Shown: positions 55,101-64,000 of the stretch, in pieces | Numbering within the stretch: position 1 is the stretch's first letter | How the letters are laid out: each line of letters starts with the position of its first letter | From: Massariosphaeria phaeospora | Taxonomy: Eukaryota; Ascomycota; Dothideomycetes; Pleosporales | DNA length: 64,000 nucleotides | NCBI GenBank assembly: GCA_011032825.1 | Contig: JAADJZ010000012.1 | Location: forward strand, 1-64,000 | Reading direction: 5' to 3' | Notes under the pieces: model-generated | The model's database searches: none | Seen by the model: only the letters and a program-made list of their open reading frames with translations | Told to the model about the DNA's origin: nothing | Made by a program: the position numbers and the translations under genes

Positions 55101-56607
55101 GAAGAGCGTGGCTTCTATGGGCAAAGAAGTCGATAAACTCCATTCGGAGACTGCAGATATCGAGGCCGAGATCAAGGCGCTCCAAGACAAAATCATGGAG
55201 ATTGGTGGTGTTAAACTCAGGAGCCAAAAAGCAAAGGTCGACGGTCTGAAACAACAGATCGACACTTTGACCGATAGTGCCTCAAACGCGGAAGTTTCCA
55301 AGTCGAAAGAAGAAAAACAACGTGCCAAACACGAAAAGGCTCATGCTGATGCAACCAAAGAGCTCGAGAAGCTGGCCTCTGACACTGAGAAGGTCGAGGC
55401 TGGCATGGAAGCGCAGAAAAGCGATGCAGCTGGCACCAGGCAGCAAGCCGAAGAAGCACACGAGGTATGGCACTCGCACATTCGATTCTAATCTAGTACT
55501 AATAACATATCCAGGCTCTAGAAACGCGTAAGGAAGAGCTTCAAGCTGTCAAGAAGGAGCTCGACGAAAAGACTTCGGAGTTGAACGAGACCCGCGCCGT
55601 TGAGATCGAAATGCGGAATAAATTTGAAGAAGGGCAAAAGAGCCTCAATGAACTCCAAAAGAAGCAACGGCATTTCCAGGAAAAGTTGGAGAAACTTTCA
55701 TACCAGAACGTAACGTAAGTACCCTTTACGAATTTTAACATGAAAGGCCAAATAGCTGATAAATTATAGCGACCTTGGTGAGGAACAAGAGTCAGAGGGT
55801 CTTCCCACCTATACCAGGGATGAACTACAAGACATGGACAAAGGCGTACTTCAAGATGAGATTGCTCAGCTTGAAAAGAAGAATGAGAACACTAACGTCG
55901 ACCTGAGCGTCCTTCCAGAATACCGGAAGCGCGTGGAGGAGCACGCAGCGCGCAGTCTAGACTTGGCAGAAGCTGTCACATCTCGCGATGCAGCTAAGAA
56001 ACGATGCGATGAGCTCCGTCGTCTTCGTCTAGAAGGCTTCATGGAAGGCTTCAGTACCATCTCTCTACGGTTAAAAGAGATGTACCAAATGATCACCATG
56101 GGTGGCAATGCTGAGCTTGAGTTGGTGGATTCACTAGATCCTTTCTCGGAAGGCATTCTGTTCAGTGTGATGCCGCCCAAGAAAAGCTGGAAGAACATTT
56201 CCAACCTATCGGGTGGCGAGAAGACTCTGAGTTCGTTGGCCTTGGTTTTTGCCTTGCATCACTACAAACCAACGCCACTGTATGTCATGGACGAGATAGA
56301 TGCGGCCTTGGATTTCCGAAATGTAAGCGCTTCCCTTCCTACGATGACTGTTATCGACATTGCTCACATGTATTTTAGGTTTCCATTGTCGCCGCATATA
56401 TCAAAGAGCGAACGAAGAACGCGCAATTCATTGTCATTTCTCTACGCAACAACATGTTTGAGCTGGCCGCGAGATTGGTTGGTGTGTACAAAGTGAACCA
56501 CATGGTAAGTGCCCTTCGAGCTGGTTGAACCAAATACTAATTTCTTTTTCTTGCAGACTAAGAGCGTTACCATTGAGAACAAGAATTATATGACGGAACG
56601 GGCGTAG
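52123..56607 (+). CDS. SMC4: condensin subunit SMC4
   Basis: Five exons: 52123-55464, 55515-55714, 55770-56322, 56379-56504 and 56557-56607, introns 50-56 bp with GTATGG or GTAAG donors and consistent phases; 1423 residues. A disordered acidic N-terminal extension (1-220) precedes the ATPase head: VLTNFKSYAGRQEVGPF and the Walker A GPNGSGKSN near residue 249. Long coiled coils flank a hinge at about 735-810 (LKESGRISGFHGRLGNLGAI). The C-terminal head has the signature LSGGEKTLSSLAL near 1327 and the Walker B region LYVMDEIDAALD near 1350. With SMC2 and non-SMC subunits it forms condensin, which compacts chromosomes in mitosis. The length is usual for fungal SMC4. Confidence 0.95.
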
Positions 56608-57403
56608 AGGGTCTCAGATGTTTGACGCACTAGGGTGTTTGGATATGGCGTCTCTGTAGGTTGGATGGCACGGTGCATATTGTATACGGGTGGGGACCAA
56701 AGGGCATGTCTTTACGAGGACAACCGTGCATTAGGTGAATCTCACGAAACTTATGTCTACCTAGTGACCACCACACCATACTTCAGTGTTTGGGTGATTT
56801 AGGTATCCCCTCAAACAGTGCAGTTGCTTACAGCAGTACACAATCTACTTTTCGCGCTCCCCTCCCTCTTTTAAGATTGATAATAACTAGTTGATAATAA
56901 AGTAGAGTATAATTCTTCACTTACTTTCTTACTTACGTACTTATGTAGTCAAGCCCTTCCACAGTACTAGCATTGTCGTGACCTATACGGTATGTGTCGC
57001 TTATGCATATCACCCACCTTAATCAACAAACAAGTACTAGGACATCTGGTCATGAATGAAAGCTTCGCATCCATTCCTATTTCTTAATACGCTTGAGATG
57101 GCGCAGTCACTATCGAGATTTACTCCGGCCATCTCCTTCAAAACATGGGTTTATTGGACAGATTGCAGTAGTTGCAATTTAAAACACTTCTACGCTCGGC
57201 CGGGCCATGGACGGACTTCGTATTTAGATACGCCCAACAAGATCGCACAGATCGTCTAATAATTGCATCCATCAGGTCATAAATGATATAGCCGCGCATC
57301 GGATCCAAAAACACCAAGCTCAAGCTCAACCAGCGTATAGATAGACAGACAGACAGACGACTCCATCCCACATATACACCCGTAGACAAAGAACAAGGTC
57401 CGC
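56608..57403. other. 796-bp intergenic stretch between convergent genes
   Basis: Lies between the SMC4 and RecQ helicase stop codons. AT-rich patches near 56870-56940 (GATAATAA, repeated CTTACTTAC-type runs) could serve in 3' end formation. A (GACA)n run at about 57345-57358 follows. No gene is visible. Confidence 0.55.
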
Positions 57404-60400
57404 TTAGGTGGGCATCGCCATGATGGAACCCCATCCACCAGCAGCAGCACCAGAGCCACCAGCAGCACCAGCTCCCCCGGCCCCTCCGCCCCTTCGACTA
57501 CTACCTCCAGATTTCCTTGCAGCTCCAGTACTCCCAGACTTCCTTGCGCCACTCTTTGCAGCTCCTCTCTTTGAGACGCCGGAGTATCCACCGCGACCGA
57601 AGCTACCTGAACCCCTCCTGCGAAACCCGCCACCATTCTTCTTCGGAGGTATGGTCCGAGGCTTTGAACTGGCTCGAGCGGGCGCCTTAGTCGTAGCAGG
57701 AGCTTTAGAAGCCGAGCCTGTCTTCTGTGCTCCCAGAAGGATTCTGTTGAACTCCTGCACCTCTGGGTCCATAGATCTAGGAGCAAAATGACGGCTTACG
57801 TGCAACGTTCCCTCGCCATAGTCATCTTCCTCTTCAGGCTCAAAGGATCCATAACTATCATTGTCATCCTCCGCTTGTTCCCCTTCTTCGCTGTCCGAGA
57901 GGACGATCACGTTCTCGTGGTTGGGATCATAGGCCTTATCCTCGTCGTCGTCGTCGTCCTCATCTTGTGCAACCCGGCGGGGTCTGGGTTGCTTGCTCGA
58001 TTTCGGACCGTTAGGACCAAACGCCTCTCGAGTGCTGGCAATGAGACGGAGGAACATCTTTCCATGTAGATCAACCATATCCGGGTTGATTCCGCGAATG
58101 GCAAGAAGTTCTTTCTCGTTGCGAGGTAGATTCAGGCCCATCTCCCGCAGGATGGTATCTGAAAAGGGTTGCTTACGTAGACCCTTTTTCATCAAAATAT
58201 TCTGCGCCAATTTCTTCGCTTCACTCATGAAAGCGTCCAGAACGTTTGTCTGGAAGTCGTTCAGACCTGCCATCCTTTCATCTACGGTGATAGGAGCACC
58301 TAGTGTTCTACTCTTCCCAACGGCTGCCAAAGGTTTGGCCACCCGCACCGGAGGAAAATCATCATCAAAGGCGTCATCAATCACGAACCCATCGTCCTCG
58401 TAGCCTCGATGATTGCCGCCACGTGAGTGTGCTGGAGGTTCGTCAAAGTAATCACCGTCATCGTCATCCGCTTCCTCGTACACGTATTTTCGTATATCTC
58501 GTTTTGATACAGGCTGGAGTGGCGACGATATATTGGTCGAAGGATATTCAGTACGAGCCGTGACCGCCTTCTTTGTCGATTTCTTGGTGGTCGGTTTGAT
58601 CTGTGGCTTGTGAGGAGTGACGCGAACTTGTAAACGCAATTGCTTTTTTCGCCGTTCGTAGTCGCTGCTCGTTGTTCCAGGCTGAGATACATTAGTCAAT
58701 CAAATAAACAACAGTGATGATTATGAGGTAAACTTACGCGTAGGTAGTTAATGGGAAAACCGGCCTTGTTTACCTTGCTCACCTCTACCAAAGCCTTGTC
58801 GTCAACCAATTGCTGGAAGAGACGATCAGCATCCCCGCGTTCTAGATCTTCACCGTAACCGAACTCGTCCAGATTATAAGATTTCAGCTTTGAGGTTTTG
58901 GCCCCACGGAAGGCGTCAACACACTGGTGCATAGTGACATTGTCTTCCTTGACTTGGTTTACCAACCTCACAGCGGCAGCCGCATGATCGGTCAGATCTC
59001 TCTCTTCGAACGTAGCATCCGACCGGCAGTTGTCGCAAGTGTTCTTGCAGTCCTCTCGTTGGAATGACTCGCTGAAGTAATTCAAGACCTGGGCTCTCCT
59101 GCAGTCGCTCTTGTTCTCGCAAAACTGAACGACGTTCCGAAGCATATCAAGTTGGCGTTGTATCTGCTCTCTGCTACCATCTCCATCCTCGATCATTTTC
59201 TTCAGAATCCTGCAATCCGCGTACAGGTAGAACAGATAACACTCTGAGCGCTTACCATCACGACCAGCACGCCCTGTCTCCTGGTAGTATCCCTCCAAGC
59301 TCTTCGGCAAAGTATGATGGATTACGAACCGAACGTCAGCTTTATCGATACCCATACCAAAAGCAATAGTTGCAACGATGACGTGGTATTCATTGGTTTG
59401 CCACTTTCTTTGTATGTCTGTTCGTTCAGTAGGTTCCATACCGGCATGATAGTGGTGTGCACGGATACCCAAAGACGTCAGTTTTTCTGCCACCATCTCG
59501 CAATTTTTCCTGGAAAAACAGTATATGATACCAGACTTTCCGGAGTATTTCGCCTTGATTAATTCTGCGATGCTGTTGACTACTGCCTTTTTGGGAAGGA
59601 CCTCATATGAGAGATTAGGTCGATTGAAACTCTGTGAGAACTTGCGGCATCCTCGAATGCCCAGATTAGCTACCACATCAGTCTGGACCAGCTGGGTTGC
59701 GGTAGCAGTGAGAGCAATGATGGGAACGCCCGGAAATTGGCGGAGCACTTCTCCAAGCGCCTTGTAGTCAGGTCGAAAATCATGACCCCATTGACTCACG
59801 CAGTGAGCTTCATCGATAACGATTCTAGCAAGTCGGCCTCTTTGGTGTAGATTCTGGAGAGCGCTAATCATCCGCTGGTTCTTACTGAGCATTTCCGGTG
59901 TCACGTAAAGCAATTGGATAAACTTTTCGGGGTCGCGCTCCTGTAGTGTATTCATGATCAAGGTCTTCTCCGCTGCGGTTGACTCTCCGTTGATTAGGAA
60001 TGCTTGCATCCCAAAACGCCCTTTGCAGGCTTCAACTTGATCTTCCATCAAACTTAGCAGCGGAGATACAACGATCGTCACTCCTCGTGTCTTCCCCGAC
60101 TTCACCACTGACGGGAGTTGATAACATAGGGATTTTCCACCTCCTGTTGGCATAAGAACGAAGCAATGTTCACCACTCAGAGTAGTGTTGATCGCTTCCA
60201 ACTGGCCTGCACGAAAGCCTCGAAGATGGAAGTTATGGAGCAGTACATCCTTGACGTCTCTAGACCAGGGCAAGTTCATGCCGGGGGCATTCAGCTGCGG
60301 CTTTTTTGGCGAAGATTGGCAGGTCCGTTGGCGAACTCGATTAACAGAAGATTCGGCAAGGACATCACGGGAACCAGCCACTTGCCGAGTGTTCGCTTTG

Positions 60401-62794
60401 TCGCCCTTCCAATCGAAGGTGCCAGAGACTTGATTCTCGATTGTGGCGACTTCCTCTATGAAATCTTCATCATCATCATCGCAGAAATTCTCGCCATCGT
60501 CAATGCGAGCAGGTGGAGTGCCCATGTTTCCATTGAATAGGTTTTCACCGTCATCAAAACCACCGTAGTCGTCTGAAGCGAGACAAAGTTTGGGTTGGTT
60601 ATGAGGCCGCCCCTCACGACGCTGGTGGCGCTGTGGTGTCTCAGGTATCCTTTGGGCCGGTTCATACATCTTTTGCTGTACTCTGGGCTTGGCCACCGTA
60701 CGGTCCGGATTATGATGGTCGACATTCAGAGACGGAGGAGATGCCACGGACTGATCCTCTGCGAAATGGATCTGTCTCGAAGGGGTCCATGTTTGTTGTA
60801 CCGATATCTGAGTTTGTTTGACATATTGAGTCTGCGGAACGTGATCGAGTCCGGAATATGCAAGTCCTTTAATTCTCCTAGATTTGGGCGTAACTTGCGT
60901 CGACCGAATGACTACCTCGCTCATGTTTGTGCCAACGTCATCGTTTTCTCGGGAGGGTTTAAGATACTTCTTCATCCCAGCAGGTTCGAAGAAGTAAAAG
61001 AGCTGCGCCTGGGTATCTTGTAGCGATTTGAATATCTTGTTTGACATTTCACCGTCACTCTGCTCGAATTGGCCCGCATTGAGGTCGTCATCTATCTTCT
61101 TCTTGATATCCCGCCGTCTCATACTCAGCTCATCGTGTTCTCGTCTTAAAGAAACCAAGCGCTCGATTGCATCTTTCCTTTGCCGTGATTGCTTCATCCT
61201 CGTCTCTTCACCGGGCTCGGGTATGCCATTCTCTTCGAGGTGTTGAGCAAAAGCTGCACGGGCGTTATCCCAATCCAATTGTGCGGTACTGAGATGTTGT
61301 TGTAAACGGTGGCCTTCGGTTTCCAGGAAAGTCTCAACTGCTTGGCGTATTTCCTCCTTTCGCTCTTTCGATAATCCAGACGACGTGGGAACGGAATGGG
61401 TCTGCGGCTCCTTGCGCGGCGACTGTTTTTTAATTGTGGATGGTGTAGGAATGAGAGTTGATGGCATCTCCTGATTAGGCCCCGGGCTGAAGAATTTCAG
61501 TGGTTTTGCTGACGAGCGAAGCGGGAGGGACGGCGAAAATCCGTTCAACACCCTTCCGCTAGGTAGGGTCTCCAGAGCTCGCTGTGGCGATTTACTAGTG
61601 TCACGTCCATACTCCAGGTCCAGTCCCTCTAAACTGTCGAATTCTTCATCCTCGGAATCCATGACTGCCTCTCGCTGCTGTTTTCGCTTAGGTGATCTAC
61701 GTGTATGCACTTCTTTATGCGTTTCAATCTCCTGTATGCTCCGAACGATCTTTACAGGCGATGGGGTACGCGCTTGCCTTCCTATCTTACGTGCTGGGGC
61801 AGACGTTTCTGATGGAACACGACTAAGTGATTTTCGCTTCCGGCTTCCAGAGAGCTCGCGAGACTCTAAAAATACGATGGAGTCATTCTGAGGATCATCG
61901 GCGAGCCCCAATCCCAGATCGTCATCCCCAAAATCTTCATCTTGAGGCTGCGCGATAGATTTATCTCGACCCGCTTGTGCAGTGGTCGAATAAGGAGGCG
62001 GTGGACTGTTTGGGGGCAACATCAGCTCATCAATATTTGCAAAATCCATGTCGTCATAAGTAGTGGGGCTGATTGCCCGTACTGTTCGGACAGGTCTCGG
62101 AGACTTGGTTGGGCGAAGGTCGTCTTCGAACTCGTCACTTTTCCGCTTCTTGCTCTTCTTGACACGAGTACGACTGGGAGACGCAACTCCTCCATTATCG
62201 CCAGTCAAATCGATTGCCTCGACATCATCCATTTGGACACGTTGGGGTCCGGAAGAGTGGATATCAGATGTTGGAGTAGGCAACGTTGTCGGATTTCGCT
62301 TCGCACGACGGTCCTGCTCAGAGGGACGATCTAATACGCGAATGTGTTAAAGTATGTCCCTGTACAGAGGATGGTATCGAATAACACGTACCCTCTGCGT
62401 GGATATCGCGGCGACGATCACTCGTCGACCGCGAAGGCGTGGTCTCATGTGACGGCATTCCCGCAATCACCAGCCTGGGCCTTCCATTCCCTGGCGTCGC
62501 ACGTAGTCTCGCCATGTCTGCTGGCCTGCCCCCGTCTGACAATCCCCGTTGTATGCCTACCGCCCGCGGCGCCGTCAGAGTGGGGGGTGGTAGCGGGTTG
62601 CTAACTGGGTCCCTAGTTGCCGGATCTCTGTCATTATTCGAGGCGGTTTCGTCCGGCAGAGGAACTTGTTGTGAAAGCGTGGCAGAACCGAAGGGCGCGT
62701 CCGGCTCGTATGCAACGAGCGCTGCCGCGGGTGGAATGAACGGCTTCTCGGACAACAACCACTTGATGTGTTCACTAAGATTGTTCAGAGGCAT
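57404..62794 (-). CDS. SGS1: RecQ-family DNA helicase (Sgs1/BLM type)
   Basis: Three exons, 62794-62392, 62330-58738 and 58681-57404, give 1757 residues; the introns (61 and 56 bp) have GTACGT/GTAAGT donors and TAG/CAG acceptors. The long N-terminal region (1-830) is charged and disordered. The helicase core begins near 840: Walker A MPTGGGKSLCYQLPS near 860, the DEAH box VIDEAHCVSQWGHDFRPDYK near 970, ALTATATQL, YCFSRKNCE, HHYHAGM, and the motif VI region YYQETGRAGRDG. The RecQ C-terminal zinc Cys follow (REDCKNTCDNC), then an HRDC domain at about 1460-1545 (LNDFQTNVLDAFMSEAKKLA) and a Gly/Ser/Ala-rich tail. It acts in nuclear recombination and replication-fork repair with topoisomerase III. 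The ATG at 62794 is the first in frame; the upstream extension lacks one. Confidence 0.94.
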
Positions 62795-63097
62795 TAGAGC
62801 GTCGCATTGTCGATGTAGGAGAGTCGCCCTGGGTTTGCGCGTACACAGGCGTGGGCAAGCGGGCGAAAGGTGCGGCGGTGGCGTCGCTGTGTTAGCGGCT
62901 GGTGGTGTTGTCGGGGTCGGCTCGTGCACGCGTTTCTCCGTTGCGCGCCTCGCTGACTAACACAGCGCCAAAGCACGTGACCCAACATCTCCGACCTGAA
63001 CCGGTCTACGACGGGTAATTCCGGATGTATCCATGACATGTATCTCCGGTGAATCATTGTAACTCCACGCTTCTAGGCTAATTTCCCTCTATTTTCC
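62795..63097. promoter_or_regulatory. divergent promoter between RecQ helicase and decarboxylase genes
   Basis: 303 bp between divergent start codons. No clear core element; a short pyrimidine-rich run (AATTTCCCTCTATTTTCC) precedes the ATG at 63098. Confidence 0.4.
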
Positions 63098-64000
63098 ATG
63101 ATGTTGCAAGAACCAGAAACGACTGCGCGACTGGCTGCAGCAATTGCAAGTCTTCATAGCGAAGACGCTCCCAACGATGTGCTCCCATCCGAACTTGCGG
63201 TGACTCACGCTCGAGCAAAACTTCAACAACACTTGTCATCGTCAGGATTAGGACTAGAAGAAACACTGAAGCATATACGCGAAGACCTGGTTCCAGGATT
63301 CAATGCATCCAGTCGGTCACCGAACTACTATGGCTTCATCACAGGCGGAAGCACTCCCGCTGCAAGTCTTGCAGACAATCTAGTGACGGCGTACGATCAG
63401 AATGTCCAAGTGCATCTTCCGCAGGAGACAATTGCAACAAATCTGGAAGACAGAGCACTCTCTATGCTCTGTGAACTGCTGAAACTCGATCCAGCAAGTT
63501 GGCCTCATCGAACTTTTACCACAGGAGCGACAACAAGCAACATCCTGGGGCTGGCATGCGGAAGGGAACACGCCATTGCCGAAGCGTCAGCAGTGCGAAT
63601 CGATGTTACTGCGAGTGTAGGCGAAATCGGCATCTTCGAGGCCATGCACCGTGCCGGAATCGACAAGATGCAAATACTCACGACTATGGCTCATTCATCC
63701 CTTAGCAAAGCAGCTAGTATCCTTGGAATGGGCCGGGCCTCAGTCAAGTCCGTTGGCCTCGAGAGCACACCGCACAGGTTTGATATGGCGCTGCTGAAAA
63801 AGCTTCTTGAACAACCTGGGACAGCTTCGATCGTGGCCATATCAGCATCAGAAGTCAATACAGGGTTGTTTGCGACCTCTGGACTAAAAGAGATGACCGA
63901 GATCCGGAGGTTGTGTGATATGTATGGCGCTTGGATACACGTTGATGCAGGTTAGCAAACCTGAGAAAGCCTAGGCCTCAGTTCACGATGCTGATCATTG
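63098..64000 (+). CDS. PLP-dependent group II decarboxylase, 5' part only
   Basis: The first exon runs from the ATG at 63098 to 63950, where a GTTAGC donor follows within the codon after HVDA; the rest is beyond the window. Family hallmarks visible: SRSPNYYGFITGGSTPAASL near residue 73, TFTTGATTSNILGLACGREH near 137, HSSLSKAASILGMG near 199, IVAISASEVNTGLFA near 246 and GAWIHVDAG at the exon end, whose Asp is the expected PLP ring-nitrogen contact. The catalytic Lys is not reached. This is the fold of aromatic-L-amino-acid and tyrosine decarboxylase-like proteins; in fungi many such proteins have unknown substrates. The length so far is normal for the N-terminal half. Confidence 0.82.

Noticed and set aside
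62318..62929. 203-residue minus-strand frame treated as a separate gene
   Set aside because: Its 3' part is the first exon of the RecQ helicase; splicing at 62392/62330 joins it in phase, and the upstream part lacks an ATG.

Overview
The window looks like a chromosome segment of a filamentous ascomycete (Pezizomycotina, most likely a dothideomycete; the class is an inference). The evidence is: spliceosomal introns of about 50-70 bp with GTAAGT-type donors; conserved fungal nuclear genes (TAF5, MED11, SMC4, a Sgs1/BLM-type RecQ helicase, a mitochondrial bL31 protein, an MTF1-like factor); Fot1/pogo-type DNA transposons; and a sharp split between very AT-rich repeat DNA and balanced gene DNA. 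The AT-rich part carries the hallmark of repeat-induced point mutation (RIP): transposon reading frames are broken mostly by TAG/TAA where relatives have CAG/CAA, and G-to-A changes alter the catalytic Asp of the transposases.

Layout. 1-8473 is a giant imperfect palindrome: two arms of about 4.2 kb around a 48-bp spacer. Each arm holds the same nest: a Ty1/copia reverse transcriptase remnant, a 1864-bp Fot1-like element, a 424-bp MITE and an older transposase-like remnant. 8474-17996 is a stack of nested elements: a Fot1-like copy cut open by a 4.6-kb Mutator-like (MULE) element that itself took up three 327-bp hAT-like MITEs, then a fourth hAT-like MITE containing three further insertions. 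18005-23052 is a GC-normal island with a frameshifted small gene, an APH/kinase-like phosphotransferase gene, a 26-bp minisatellite and a stop-riddled acidic pseudogene. 23054-36848 is a second AT-rich block: a Fot1-like element with another pogo element inside, a Ty3/gypsy chromovirus integrase-chromodomain remnant, further pogo copies, more MITEs and a 910-bp foldback element. 36849-64000 is ordinary gene space.

Gene space, in order: ankyrin-repeat protein (-); a secreted Cys-containing protein with an in-frame stop (+); homocysteine S-methyltransferase (+); TFIID subunit TAF5 (-) divergent from Mediator subunit MED11 (+); a mitochondrial-type flavin-reductase-domain protein (-) divergent from mitochondrial ribosomal protein bL31m (+); a mitochondrial MTF1/rRNA-dimethylase-like protein (-) divergent from condensin SMC4 (+); a RecQ helicase (-) convergent with SMC4; and the 5' part of a PLP-dependent decarboxylase (+) running off the window. 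These are mostly housekeeping functions (transcription initiation, chromosome condensation and repair, mitochondrial gene expression); there is no operon logic, but divergent pairs share short promoters.

I see no convincing new multi-gene system. The most notable observations are the mutated giant palindrome, the ordered nests with target-site duplications that give relative insertion ages, the foldback element carrying the Fot1-like element's terminal repeat, the exact coincidence of AT-block borders with transposon ends, and two gene-space genes (near 18.7 kb and 38.7 kb) that appear broken close to those borders. All splice sites and family calls come from reading the sequence by eye; no searches were run.
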